NCBI RefSeq assembly: GCF_004764705.1 | Contig: NZ_SHLX01000047.1 | Location: 1 to 54,973 of the forward strand | DNA length: 54,973 bases | Direction of reading: 5' to 3' | Source: Paenibacillus cymbidii | GTDB taxonomy: Bacteria > Bacillota > Bacilli > Paenibacillales > NBRC-103111 | Part shown: positions 17,254 to 25,719 of the stretch, piece by piece | Layout: the number at the start of each line of letters is the position of its first letter | Numbering within the stretch: the stretch's first letter is position 1 | Notes under the pieces: model-generated | The model's database searches: none | What the model was told of the DNA's origin: nothing | Seen by the model: only the letters and a program-made list of their open reading frames with translations | Translations under genes and position numbers: made by a program

Positions 17254-17466
17254 GGCGAACGCAAAGCGTATGCTTCCGAAGCCGCTTTCTTACAGAAAGC
17301 GCTCAGCTTCTCCATCCCAACCCCCCGCTCTCCGCTCCCGTCCTTTCGCCTCTGTTATAACCCTCCCAAAGCATATACATTGCACAAAGCGCGGCATTCT
17401 CCCCTTCGCCAACTAACAAATTCGCTTTTTGTGCCGCTCCCCTTCCTCCACGGCGACAACTTGGCA

Positions 17467-17658
17467 AAATAGGCCATGTTTTATTGCCTATTTGGCTAAA
17501 ACAGCCAGCATCACAAAAATAACCAGTGAAATCACTGGCTATTTCGGACAAAAGGCCAGATTTGGGGGCCTGGCGGAGCAAATAAGCCATGTTTTCACTG
17601 GCTATTTCCGACAAGGCAGGCCAAATCGGGCAAATAAGCCATTTTTCATTGGCTATTT
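17467..17658. repeat. Family A four-hairpin element, copy 2 (192 bp)
   Basis: Hairpins start at 17467, 17517, 17580 and 17632 (offsets 0, 50, 113, 165). It lies between two converging genes (regulator ending 17059, hydrolase ending 17741). The arms match copy 1 closely while the first and middle spacers differ; the third spacer is similar. Confidence 0.9.
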
Positions 17659-17740
17659 TGGTTACCCCGCCCGGCACGGATGCAAAAAAGAGGGGAAACT
17701 CGTTCCCCTCCCCTCTGCAACATACTGCAAGCCGCAGCAG

Positions 17741-19015
17741 CTACATACGCGCGATCAGTTCGCCGATCCGCGCGCGCAATTCCTCCTCGATCTGCGGCGA
17801 GAAAGGCGCCGGCAGGCCGAACAGCGGCGCCGAATCCTTGCTTTCGTAGCCGCCTTCGGCGATTTGTTGCGCGGTCGGCACATAACCGACCATGCCGCCC
17901 GTATAGCCGAGCGGCAGCACCCCGCCTCCGGACAGACGCTTCACATGCAAGCCGTATTCCACCACGATCTCCCCGTCCATGGCCAGAAACGCGAGCCCGT
18001 CCGCCAGCTTCAGCCCGTGCAGCGTCAACGCCGCTGCGGGCTTGCGAAGCTCGGGACGGTCGCGCAGAAACGCCTTCCACAATGCGGTCGCGGCACTGTC
18101 GCCGTCGGCCGGCTCCAGTTCCGCCTCTTGCGGCACGCGTTCGTACGGCAGCGTTGCCGTCAGCCGGCTGCTGAAGAACGGCGCCGGCTGCAGCGCGCGC
18201 ATCGGCTGAGCCGCGATGTCCAGCACGGCTTGCGCGAGAATGCCGCCGTTCCTGGCCACATCCTCCTCGGTGCCGCGGTAGAACGCCCCGTCCCGCACCA
18301 GCGGCGGGCGGATGTCGCCGCAATACCCTTGCAGGAAGCAGCTGACGCCGTCGCCCCACTGTTCGTCCAGTCGCTCCATGGCGGCGCCGCAGTACTCCGA
18401 CGTGAACAACAGCTCGCCAACCGTCGTCGGATGGCAGGCGAAGTGGAAGAGCACCCCTTTGACACGCGAAGGCGCGGCAAGGAACCGGTAAACGATCAGT
18501 TCCGTATCGTTAACGCCGTCCGGGTTCGGCGCCATCGCCATAACCCCGTTCACGGCTTTGCGCCGGTTGATACTGATGCCTTCGCAGGCGCCCGTCCCTT
18601 TTTCGACCGAGACCGGCTCGATGTTTCCGTGGGCTTCGGCTACCGCCTGAAGCACCTGACGCTCGAGATAATCGACGTAAGCCGCATCGGTCCGGCCCAG
18701 AATCGGGTTGAGCAAGTCCGACGTCTGCGGACCGCCGTGCGTATGCGAAGCGTGGAACAGCGCATCCTCCGCCGCGATGCCCCAGTCGGCTTCGAGCTTG
18801 CGCTGCATCGAAGCGATCCGCTCCGCTCCCCACCAGATCAGATCCCCTTGTACCAGAAGCGCCTTGCGCCCCTCCTGCTCGAACAGCCATACGCGCGCAT
18901 ACAGCGGCCGCGCCACCCCGACGCTATTGCCCGTCCGGGCTGCAAATCCCGCCATCGGAATCGGCTTCGGCGGCGTAATGTCCGCCTTGGCAATGCCAAG
19001 TCGAAATGCTACCAT
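17741..19015 (-). CDS. Neutral/alkaline ceramidase N-terminal domain protein
   Basis: 424 residues matching the N-terminal catalytic domain of neutral/alkaline non-lysosomal ceramidases: start GIAKADITPPKPIPMAGF, the zinc/active-site motif SHTHGGP (about 110-116), FHFACHPTTVG (second histidine region), and a C-terminal MVGYVPTAQQIAEGGYES block. It lacks the signal peptide and C-terminal domain of true ceramidases. Related short bacterial proteins are often near sugar genes, so the substrate is probably a small amide or ester rather than ceramide. It is divergent from an AraC regulator whose start is 52 bases away. Confidence 0.75.
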   Translation of the reverse strand: MVAFRLGIAKADITPPKPIPMAGFAARTGNSVGVARPLYARVWLFEQEGRKALLVQGDLIWWGAERIASMQRKLEADWGIAAEDALFHASHTHGGPQTSDLLNPILGRTDAAYVDYLERQVLQAVAEAHGNIEPVSVEKGTGACEGISINRRKAVNGVMAMAPNPDGVNDTELIVYRFLAAPSRVKGVLFHFACHPTTVGELLFTSEYCGAAMERLDEQWGDGVSCFLQGYCGDIRPPLVRDGAFYRGTEEDVARNGGILAQAVLDIAAQPMRALQPAPFFSSRLTATLPYERVPQEAELEPADGDSAATALWKAFLRDRPELRKPAAALTLHGLKLADGLAFLAMDGEIVVEYGLHVKRLSGGGVLPLGYTGGMVGYVPTAQQIAEGGYESKDSAPLFGLPAPFSPQIEEELRARIGELIARM

Positions 19016-19067
19016 GACAATTGTACCTCCCTTTCGTCACCTACATTACGAGCACAGGAGAACCGCA

Positions 19068-19985
19068 ATGCCGGACCATGTCCGCACAAGCCCCGTCCCC
19101 CTGGAAAAGCTGAATATCAACCTGCGAATCGGCACCCTGCTGTTCGACCTGCTGCTTGACGCGGGCTTCTTCCCGCTGCCGGTAGCGGGAGGACCGGGAA
19201 AACACAGCCACTACGCTTACGAGCTGCAATGCTTCGTCGCCGGCTCCGGCATGCTGTACGTCGATCGCCGCGCCGAAGGCGTTCCGTTGCGCAGCCCGTC
19301 CGTCCATCTGATCGGACCGGGCTGCTACCATACGTTCGTCTCGGACCCAAACGACCCGCTTCGGCGCTTCTACATTCAATTCTTGTTCCGCGAGGACGGC
19401 GGCGCATCCGACATGCAATTCCCGCTGCCGGAGGCAACCCGGATTCGGGACACGCTGGCGCAGACCGGATATGCCGAGCTTCCCGATCCTGATCCGGTGC
19501 TGGCGCTTGCCGAGCGGATCAAGGATGAATTCACCCGCGCCGAGGTCGGCTACTACGCCGAGATCCAGAGCCTGTTTGTGCAGCTGATCGTCCGCCTGGT
19601 CCGCGCGCTGCGCCCCGAGCAGGGCGATTACCCGCTCCCGGCCCGGAATGGCGACGATCTGCGCACCCGCACGATCGAAATTTATTTGAACGACGGCCAG
19701 ACCCATCCGACCGTCGAGGGGCTGGCGGCGCTGCTGAACGTCAGCACGAAGCAGGCGGGCCGCATCATCAGGCGCTTTTACGGCGTGTCGTTCAAGCAGA
19801 AGCTGCACGAACGGCGCCTCGAGGTAGCCAAGCACCATCTGCTCGACGGCAGCCTGCCCATTGCGCACATTGCCGAGCGCGTCGGCTACAGTTCGGAGCG
19901 CGCCTTCGTCCGCTGGTTCGCGAAGCGCACCGGCGTTACCCCCGCGCAGTTCCGGAAAACTTCCATCCCCACCCAAATTGTATAA
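19068..19985 (+). CDS. AraC-family transcription regulator
   Basis: 305 residues. An N-terminal cupin-like sensor (HSHYAYELQCFVAGSGMLYVDRRAEGVPL, PSVHLIGPGCYHTF) is followed by two helix-turn-helix motifs in the last 100 residues (VEGLAALLNVSTKQAGRIIRRFYGVSFKQKL; IAHIAERVGYSSERAFVRWFAKRTGVTPAQFRK). The start at ATG 19068 has AGGAG seven bases upstream. It is divergent from and very close to the ceramidase-like gene, which it probably regulates in response to a sugar-like ligand. Confidence 0.85.
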   Translation: MPDHVRTSPVPLEKLNINLRIGTLLFDLLLDAGFFPLPVAGGPGKHSHYAYELQCFVAGSGMLYVDRRAEGVPLRSPSVHLIGPGCYHTFVSDPNDPLRRFYIQFLFREDGGASDMQFPLPEATRIRDTLAQTGYAELPDPDPVLALAERIKDEFTRAEVGYYAEIQSLFVQLIVRLVRALRPEQGDYPLPARNGDDLRTRTIEIYLNDGQTHPTVEGLAALLNVSTKQAGRIIRRFYGVSFKQKLHERRLEVAKHHLLDGSLPIAHIAERVGYSSERAFVRWFAKRTGVTPAQFRKTSIPTQIV

Positions 19986-20084
19986 AAGGGAGGCTCCGGC
20001 GCGATACGGCCAAAACGGACATAAACGCCGGCACCATGTCGCATACGGACCGGTTGGGATCAACGGGAAGGAGCACGCTTGTTT

Positions 20085-20534
20085 ATGGATCAATTAAAAG
20101 CGATCTTGCAAAACAAAGGGATTTTCTACGAAATTATTCAGCACGAGAAGCCGATCCGCACCGCACAAGAAGGGGCGGCGTATTTCGGCATTGAAATCGG
20201 TCAAACGGCACCCACATTAGTGCTCAAGTCGGAAAAAGGATATTGCGCCTTGATTATTTCGGGAGATCGCGGGCGTGTCAATTTGGACGAAGCAGCCGAT
20301 CTTTGGGGGTACGGCCAGTTGAGCATGGCAACCCCGAAAGAAGTCCGGCACATCACCGGATACACGGTCGGCAGTGTGTGCCTGGTGCTTGCTTTGCCTT
20401 GTATCGTAGACCGAAGGCTCTTCCGTTATCCATTCGTTTACGGAGGTACGGGAGAGCCGGGATCGACGTTGAAGCTTGCACCCGGCGATTTGGAAAAATT
20501 GAATCGTGTGGTTGCTTTTTGGGACATGCCGTAA
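20085..20534 (+). CDS. YbaK/ProRS-associated-domain aminoacyl-tRNA deacylase
   Basis: 149 residues of the YbaK/EbsC fold: GIFYEIIQHEKPIRTAQEGAAYFGI, then QTAPTLVLKSEKGYCALIISGDRG with the conserved Lys, and GYTVGSVC plus a C-terminal YGGTGEPGSTLKLAPGDLEKLNRVV. Such proteins hydrolyse mischarged tRNA (for example Cys-tRNAPro). A TTG at 20079 is five bases after AAGGAG and the ATG at 20085 eleven; either could start the protein. The stop is followed 15 bases later by the HAD gene, so the two likely share a transcript. Confidence 0.85.
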   Translation: MDQLKAILQNKGIFYEIIQHEKPIRTAQEGAAYFGIEIGQTAPTLVLKSEKGYCALIISGDRGRVNLDEAADLWGYGQLSMATPKEVRHITGYTVGSVCLVLALPCIVDRRLFRYPFVYGGTGEPGSTLKLAPGDLEKLNRVVAFWDMP

Positions 20535-20548
20535 GGGGGAAACGTTCC

Positions 20549-21265
20549 ATGGAACCGGTCAGCAAAGCGGTTATTTTCGATTTGGGCGGTACGCTGATTA
20601 ATTACGAGGGGATTCCATCTTATTGGGGCGACCATTACCGGCCGGCTTTCGAGCTGGCGGCGGCCCGGCTTCAGCGGGCCGTATCCGAGGATCAGTTCGA
20701 GCGTGAAATCGAAACGTTGAAAACGTATAACGCCCGGCTGTATCCGCGGGAAATCGAATACCAGCCGCGCGACATATTCGGCGCCGTGTACCGCGAATGG
20801 GGGCTCCCCGAGCAGCTGCTCGACGAGGCAATTGACGCGTTTTTCGTTTATTTTCGCCGCAATGTCACGATTTACCCGGATACCCGCAACGTACTTGCGG
20901 CGCTGAAGCAGCGCGGCTACCCGATCGGCGTCCTCACGGACGTGCCGACCGGCATGCCGACCGAGCTGGCCAAACGGGATGCCGCCGCCATCCTCGATCG
21001 CATCGATTGTTTCCTTGCCTCGAACGAATGCGGGTTCCGCAAGCCGCATCCGAGGGGGCTGGAGCTTCTCGCCGCGCAGTTCGGCGTCGCCGTCTCGGAA
21101 ACGATATTCGTAGGCGATGAGCACAAAGATATCCAAACGGCAAAACGAGCCGGAGCCCGGTCCGTGCTGATCGATCGCGGCGGCCGTTCGGCCGGCTTCG
21201 GCGAAGACCACCGAATCGCCGGACTGGCGGAGCTTCCGGGCCTGCTGGACGGCAAGCGCGCCTAG
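20549..21265 (+). CDS. HAD-superfamily hydrolase
   Basis: 238 residues with HAD landmarks: motif I VIFDLGGTL (Asp10), a helical cap, motif II VLTDVP, motif III FRKPHP (Lys) and motif IV FVGDEHKDI. In motif I the second acidic residue of DxD is Gly12, as in the DLGGT subgroup of HAD proteins, so the general acid/base may come from elsewhere. The substrate is unknown. ATG 20549 follows AAGGGGG. It lies downstream of the YbaK-like gene and upstream of rluF on the same strand. Confidence 0.85.
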   Translation: MEPVSKAVIFDLGGTLINYEGIPSYWGDHYRPAFELAAARLQRAVSEDQFEREIETLKTYNARLYPREIEYQPRDIFGAVYREWGLPEQLLDEAIDAFFVYFRRNVTIYPDTRNVLAALKQRGYPIGVLTDVPTGMPTELAKRDAAAILDRIDCFLASNECGFRKPHPRGLELLAAQFGVAVSETIFVGDEHKDIQTAKRAGARSVLIDRGGRSAGFGEDHRIAGLAELPGLLDGKRA

Positions 21266-21341
21266 CAGCTCTTTGTGCGCGGCGGCATTTCCGGTTATGC
21301 TAGAAGCATGGAAGCAACAGGCGACAAAGGTGAGGGCGACA

Positions 21342-22046
21342 TTGCGGATCAACAAATTCATCAGCGAAACGGGCGTCGCTTCGCGGCGCGAAGCGGACAA
21401 GTGGATAGCGGAAGGGCGCGTGACGATCAACGGCGTCGCGGCCGAGCTAGGCAGCCAGGCCGAACCGGGCGACGACGTGCGCGTCGACGGGCGGCCGATC
21501 GGCACGAAGCCCAAATATGTATACATCGCGCTGAACAAGCCGGTCGGCATCACGAGTACGACCGAGCGGCATATCAAGGGCAACATCGTCGACTTCGTCA
21601 ATCATCCCGAGCGCATCTTCCATATCGGACGGCTCGACAAAGATTCCGAAGGACTCATCCTGCTCTCCAATGACGGCGATATCGTCAACGAAATCTTGCG
21701 TGCGGAGAACCGGCACGAGAAGGAATACATCGTGACCGTGGACAAACCGCTGACGGGCGCGTTCCTGAAGGCGATGTCCCAGGGCGTCGACATCCTCGAC
21801 ACGCGTACGCTGCCGTGCCAGGTATCGCGGCTGTCGGACACGCAGTTCCGCATCATCCTTACGCAGGGGCTGAACCGGCAAATCCGCCGCATGTGCGCCG
21901 CGCTCGGCTACGAGGTGCGCCGGCTCAAGCGGGTGCGCATCATGAACATCCAGCTCGGCAGCCTGCCGACCGGCCGCTGGCGCGACCTTGGCGAGGGCGA
22001 GCTGGCGGAGCTGTTCCGGCTGCTCGGCTACAAGCCGAGCCGGTAG
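21342..22046 (+). CDS. rluF: 23S rRNA pseudouridine synthase, RluF/RsuA family
   Basis: About 234 residues: S4 RNA-binding domain (LRINKFISETGVASRREADKWIAEGRVTING) then a pseudouridine synthase core with catalytic Asp in IGRLDKDSEGLILLSNDG and the RluF-like end QGLNRQIRRMCAALGYEVRRLKRVRIMNIQLG. RluF modifies U2604 in 23S rRNA. The start is placed at TTG 21342, where the S4 domain begins and AAAGGTGAGGG precedes it; an in-frame ATG at 21297 would add 15 residues without a ribosome site. It ends 20 bases before a family A element. Confidence 0.85.
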   Translation: MRINKFISETGVASRREADKWIAEGRVTINGVAAELGSQAEPGDDVRVDGRPIGTKPKYVYIALNKPVGITSTTERHIKGNIVDFVNHPERIFHIGRLDKDSEGLILLSNDGDIVNEILRAENRHEKEYIVTVDKPLTGAFLKAMSQGVDILDTRTLPCQVSRLSDTQFRIILTQGLNRQIRRMCAALGYEVRRLKRVRIMNIQLGSLPTGRWRDLGEGELAELFRLLGYKPSR

Positions 22047-22066
22047 CTCGCGCGCTGTTCGCGGGG

Positions 22067-22258
22067 AAATAGGCCATGTTTTATGGGCTATTTCGCCAAA
22101 AGCGGCGGGGCGCAGCAAAATAGCCAGTGATTTCGCTGGCTATTCGTGAGAAAACCGCCACTTGGCAGCTGTTTAGCTGGAATAGCCAGTGTTTTCACTG
22201 GCTATTCCGAGCGAAGCAGGTAAAATGGGGCGAATAAGCCATTTTTCATGGGCTATTT
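22067..22258. repeat. Family A four-hairpin element, copy 3 (192 bp)
   Basis: Hairpins start at 22067, 22118, 22180 and 22233. Arms of the second are AAATAGCCAGTGA / TCGCTGGCTATT and of the third AATAGCCAGTG / CACTGGCTATT. It exactly fills the space between converging rluF and the MFS gene. Confidence 0.9.
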
Positions 22259-22269
22259 TGCCACATGCC

Positions 22270-23517
22270 TTAATGCCCCGCTGCAAGGTCGACATGCTTC
22301 ACATGCTGCCGGTTCGCCAGCACGTACAGCACCGACAGGAGCACGAAGATGCCCCCGACGATAAACGGCACATGCGGGTTGAACCATTCCGCCAGCTTGC
22401 CGGCCAAGTACGGCGCGATGGCGCCGCCGACAAAACGCAAAAAGCTGTAAGCCGCCGAAGCGGTGGACCGCTCGACCGAAGGCGCGGCGTTCATGACCGC
22501 TGTTGTAATCAGCGTGTTGTTGTTACCGAGGAAAGCGCCGGCGATAATGACCGCCGCGATAATCACTTCGTTCGTATCCGTCCAGATCCCCATGACGATC
22601 AGCGTCACCGCGAACAGCGCCAACTGCACGGCCATCGACGTGACGGTGCCGTATCGTTTCTGCAGCCTCGGCGCCATGAACACGGACGTCAACGCCAGCA
22701 AAATCCCCCACCCCAGGAACACGAAGCCGAGACCGCGCTCCGTCAATCCCATTTCGAACGGCGAATAAGCGAGCAAGGTGAAGAATCCGAAGTTGTACAG
22801 GAACGCGGTGATGCCGAAAACCAGCAGCGCGCGATGCTTCAGCGCCCGGAACGGATCGAGCAGCGACGTCTTTTTTGCCTTAACGGCAGAAGGGGCCGGC
22901 TTCGGCATCATGAAGAGGACAAGAATAAAAGCCAGCACCATCAAACAAGCGACGCCGAAGAACGGCCCGCGCCACGAAATCGAACCGAGCTCGCCGCCCA
23001 GCAGCGGCCCGACCGAAATGCCGAGACCGACGGCCGTTTCGAACAAAATGATCGACTGCGCCACCCCCGTCCGCGAAAGCGATACAATGGCCGACAGCGC
23101 CGTGGCGACGAACAGCGCATTGCCGAGCCCCCAGCCGCCGCGCAGCCAGACCAGCTCCCAAATGCCATTCGAGTTGCCGCCGAGCGCGGAGAATACCGCG
23201 ATAATGACGATCCCGCTGAGCAGCGTCCCTTTCATGCCGAGCCGGGACGAGATGGCGCCGGTAATCAGCATGGCGACCGCCATGACGGTGTTGTAGCTGG
23301 TGAACAGCAGCGTGACGTCGCTGTGCGAAGCGTTCAGCTTGTGTGCGATGGCCGGCAGGATCGGGTCGACCAAGCCAAGCCCCATAAAGGCGATGATGCT
23401 GGCAAAAGCAACTGCCCACACGGCGATCGGCTGGTTCCACATGCTGGACGATTGAGCCGTATTCGGCAGCGTTCCCCCGGGAATCGTTGCCGCCTTGCCA
23501 GTACTTCTGGATGCCAT
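22270..23517 (-). CDS. MFS drug/solute exporter (YfmO-like)
   Basis: About 415 residues with twelve predicted membrane helices and MFS signatures (FMGLGLVDPILPAIAHKL; SSRLGMKGTLLSG in loop 2-3; GLGISVGPLLGGELGSISWRGPFF for the motif C region). Members export drugs or metabolites using the proton gradient. The start at ATG 23517 has AGAAGGA just upstream; an ATG at 23541 overlaps the stop of the MerR gene. The arrangement MerR regulator then exporter matches B. subtilis yfmP-yfmO. The regulator here is frameshifted, so control of the exporter may be altered. Confidence 0.82.
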   Translation of the reverse strand: MASRSTGKAATIPGGTLPNTAQSSSMWNQPIAVWAVAFASIIAFMGLGLVDPILPAIAHKLNASHSDVTLLFTSYNTVMAVAMLITGAISSRLGMKGTLLSGIVIIAVFSALGGNSNGIWELVWLRGGWGLGNALFVATALSAIVSLSRTGVAQSIILFETAVGLGISVGPLLGGELGSISWRGPFFGVACLMVLAFILVLFMMPKPAPSAVKAKKTSLLDPFRALKHRALLVFGITAFLYNFGFFTLLAYSPFEMGLTERGLGFVFLGWGILLALTSVFMAPRLQKRYGTVTSMAVQLALFAVTLIVMGIWTDTNEVIIAAVIIAGAFLGNNNTLITTAVMNAAPSVERSTASAAYSFLRFVGGAIAPYLAGKLAEWFNPHVPFIVGGIFVLLSVLYVLANRQHVKHVDLAAGH

Positions 23518-23537
23518 AATTTCCTTCTGCTCCTTCA

Positions 23538-23972
23538 TCATAAAGTGAGATTGTCGAGCGCCGCGGCGACACGCCGGTTGATGCGTTCGATTTCTTGACG
23601 GAATTCGGTCAGCTTCTCCATCTTGTGATCTACCATCTCCAGTTGCTTGTCGACAAAGCGCTTGACCTCCAGCAGCTCCCGCCGCTTGCGTTCGTGATTT
23701 CGCCTTGTTCCAGATATTGCTGCCGGTGCCGCAGCATGCCTTCGCGAATCGCGACGAACTCCTGCATTTCCTGCAGCGTAATGCCCAGCACGTCGCGGGC
23801 GTCGGCCATTTGCCGCAAACGTTCGATATGAGCGCGCGTGTACAGCCGCATGCCTCCCTTACGCCGTTCCGGTGGCGGCAGCAGCCCGAGCTCCTCGTAG
23901 TATCGAATCGTGCGTTTGGTCAACCGCATTCTTTCGAGACTTCGTCAATTTTGAACGTTTCGATAGCCGCAC
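23538..23972 (-). pseudogene. MerR-family regulator (YfmP-like) broken by frameshifts
   Basis: Three reading frames together spell one normal MerR protein. The N-terminus FKIDEVSKECG (frame a) is interrupted after GGT near 23924; the next frame gives LTKRTIRYYEELGLLPPPERRKGG to QYLEQGE, and near 23700 the frame changes again to NHERKRRELLEVKRFVDKQLEM and on to NRRVAAALDNLTL with stop at 23538-23540. Each change is explained by one lost base in a short T or A run. A possible third loss near 23955 would link a GTG start at 23972. Either the gene is dead or the read has homopolymer errors. The stop overlaps an ATG of the exporter frame. Confidence 0.8.
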
Positions 23973-24008
23973 CAGCCCCTTTTCCGACAAAACCAATCGA
24001 CTTTTTTT

Positions 24009-24044
24009 AGCATACTCGTATTGAACGTTAACGTCAACGTTAAC
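24009..24044 (-). promoter_or_regulatory. Promoter and operator of the MerR-exporter operon
   Basis: Minus strand: -35 TTGACG (24032-24037), 17-base spacer, -10 TATGCT (24009-24014). A perfect 8-base inverted repeat GTTAACGT-TG-ACGTTAAC (24027-24044) covers the -35. It remains intact although the regulator gene is broken. Confidence 0.6.
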
Positions 24045-24136
24045 TTTTTATGGCGGCGGCAAATCAAGCTGGGCAAAAGCGTTCTTCCTTGTATCCGTCA
24101 GGCACGAAGACGCAGAGCGCCTCCGGCGACACTCCA

Positions 24137-24205
24137 GCGCATGTTTCATGCGTTATTCGCCCGGCGGGACGCCAGCGGCGGCACTCCATCGCATGCTCCA
24201 TGCGC
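24137..24205. repeat. Family D repeat: two hairpins 52 bp apart
   Basis: GCGCATG-TTT-CATGCG (24137-24152) and CGCATG-CTC-CATGCGC (24190-24205 region) begin 52 bases apart. They are the reverse-orientation relatives of the four-copy array at 129-330. They lie between the divergent promoters of the MerR and MarR operons. The rest of 23973-24323 holds those two promoters. Confidence 0.75.
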
Positions 24206-24245
24206 TATTCGCTCCGCAGGACGCTCACCACGGCGACCGGAAAGC

Positions 24246-24294
24246 TTGACATTTTGCCGCCGCTGTATTATCTTTAAATCAAGATATTTGATTT
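24246..24294 (+). promoter_or_regulatory. Promoter with MarR-type operator for the MarR-pirin operon
   Basis: -35 TTGACA (24246-24251), 17-base spacer, -10 TATCTT (24269-24274). The perfect inverted repeat AAATCAA-GATAT-TTGATTT (24276-24294) sits on the expected start of transcription, ideal for repression by the MarR protein encoded next. Confidence 0.65.
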
Positions 24295-24323
24295 GAAGCT
24301 ATAAAAGAAAAGGAGGTGCCAGC

Positions 24324-24785
24324 ATGCCCCCTCACTCGAACGAAACCGAGAACGTTGCGCTCTCGCTGAAGCTGATGGTCGTGTTGTCCAAAGCGCAGAA
24401 GAGCGTGCTTGACAAAGCATCCAAAGACATCCGCCGCTACGGCATGTCTCCCACGGAGTTCGGCATTCTGGAGGTGCTGTACGCCAAAGGCCGCATTCCG
24501 CTGCAGCAGATCGGCGACAAGATGCTCATCACCAGCGGGACCATGACCTACAATATCGACAAGCTGGCCGGCAAAGGCTTGCTGAAACGCGTGCCATGCC
24601 AGGAAGACCGCCGCGTCATCTACGCCGAATTGACGGAAGAAGGACGCGCGCTGCTCGATCGTATTTTTCCGCAGCATGCCGAAGCGATGCATCGGCTGAT
24701 GAGCGTACTGACGCCGGAACAACAACAAACGGCAATCGATTTGCTCAAAATTTTAGGCAAAGGGGTGCAGGAACATGACAACTGA
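24324..24785 (+). CDS. MarR-family regulator upstream of pirin
   Basis: 153 residues: dimerisation helices around a winged helix (MSPTEFGILEVLYAKGRIPLQQIGDKMLITSGTMTYNIDKLAGKGLLKRVPCQEDRRVIYAELTEEG). The DRR wing motif is present. A single cysteine (Cys90 region, PCQEDRR) could sense electrophiles or oxidants, as in MhqR/YodB-type regulators; this is inference. AAAGGAGG-type ribosome site before ATG 24324. The 3' end overlaps the pirin gene by 11 bases, so they are co-translated. Confidence 0.88.
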   Translation: MPPHSNETENVALSLKLMVVLSKAQKSVLDKASKDIRRYGMSPTEFGILEVLYAKGRIPLQQIGDKMLITSGTMTYNIDKLAGKGLLKRVPCQEDRRVIYAELTEEGRALLDRIFPQHAEAMHRLMSVLTPEQQQTAIDLLKILGKGVQEHDN

Positions 24786-25659
24786 ATTTCGGCCCATCGA
24801 GGGCATGTACCGCGGCGCGCCGTTCCATATGGTGGGGGACGGGTTCCGGGTTTCGAACTATTTTCCGGGCGGGACGGATTTCGGGCAGCGCTTCAGCCCG
24901 TTCATCCTGCTCGACTACAACCCGCCGTTCGAGGTGGCGCCAAGCACAGAGCCGCGCGGCGTCGGCGCCCACCCGCACCGCGGCTTTGAGACGGTATCGA
25001 TCGCGTACGAAGGCACGGTCGAGCATCATGACAATCACGGCAACCACGGCATCGTCGGCCCCGGCGACGTGCAATGGATGACCGCCGGATCGGGGCTGCT
25101 GCACAAGGAGTACCATGAGAAGGAATTTTCCCGCCGCGGCGGCACATTCCATTTCATCCAGCTGTGGGTCAACCTGCCGCGGGCGCACAAGATGCATCCG
25201 CCGCGGTACCAGGAGCTGCTGAAGAAGGACATGGGCTATGCCGAACTGCCGGATGGCGGCGGCACGGTGCGCGTCATCGCCGGCGACTACAACGGCGCGC
25301 GCGGCCCGGCGCAAACGTTCACGCCGATTCACCTGTTCGACATCGCGTTTCGCGCCGGCGGCAAGGCGCAGTTCACGCTGCCGGCCGCTTACCACACGGC
25401 GGCGCTCGTCCTTCGCGGCGAAGCGCGGATCAACGGCGGGGCGGCGGCGAAGGAAGGCGACTTCGTCCTGTTCGCGAACGAAGCCGGCGAAATCGCCATC
25501 GAAGGGCTAACCGACGAAACGCTCGTCATCGTGCTCAGCGGCGAACCGATCGACGAACCGGTCGTCCAGCACGGTCCGTTCGTCATGAACAGCCGCGAGG
25601 AAATCGTCCAGGCGTTTCAGGACTTCCAATCGGGCAAAATGGGCACCACCCGCTTCTGA
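24775..25659 (+). CDS. Pirin family protein
   Basis: 294 residues, two cupin domains. The N-terminal cupin carries the pirin metal-site histidines (VGAHPHRGFETVSIAYEGTVEHHDNHG) and MTAGSGLLHKEYHE. Bacterial pirins such as YhhW degrade quercetin or act as redox proteins. Coupling to a MarR-type sensor points to a quinone or phenolic stress role, which is inferred. Translation starts at ATG 24775 inside the marR 3' end, with AGGAAC close by. A strong terminator follows five bases after the stop. Confidence 0.87.
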   Translation: MTTEFRPIEGMYRGAPFHMVGDGFRVSNYFPGGTDFGQRFSPFILLDYNPPFEVAPSTEPRGVGAHPHRGFETVSIAYEGTVEHHDNHGNHGIVGPGDVQWMTAGSGLLHKEYHEKEFSRRGGTFHFIQLWVNLPRAHKMHPPRYQELLKKDMGYAELPDGGGTVRVIAGDYNGARGPAQTFTPIHLFDIAFRAGGKAQFTLPAAYHTAALVLRGEARINGGAAAKEGDFVLFANEAGEIAIEGLTDETLVIVLSGEPIDEPVVQHGPFVMNSREEIVQAFQDFQSGKMGTTRF

Positions 25660-25663
25660 CAGC

Positions 25664-25706
25664 AAGGGACCGAATCGGTTTTGTTACCGTTCGGTCCCTT
25701 TTTTTG
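25664..25706. terminator. Bidirectional rho-independent terminator
   Basis: AAGGGACCGAA pairs with TTCGGTCCCTT around a 15-base loop and is followed by a run of T; A residues on the other side let it serve the converging GGDEF gene as well. Confidence 0.85.
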
Positions 25707-25719
25707 CCGGTGCGGCGCC

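Noticed and set aside
17589..17849. Similar short peptides (MFSLAIS..HFSLAIL type) encoded in several intergenic spaces
   Set aside because: They are translations of the family A hairpin repeat. There is no ribosome site, frames end at random points, and the reversed copy shows the peptide only in part.
17429..19159. Plus-strand open frame over the ceramidase-like gene
   Set aside because: It runs through the family A repeat and has no recognisable protein features; it is the complement of a real gene.
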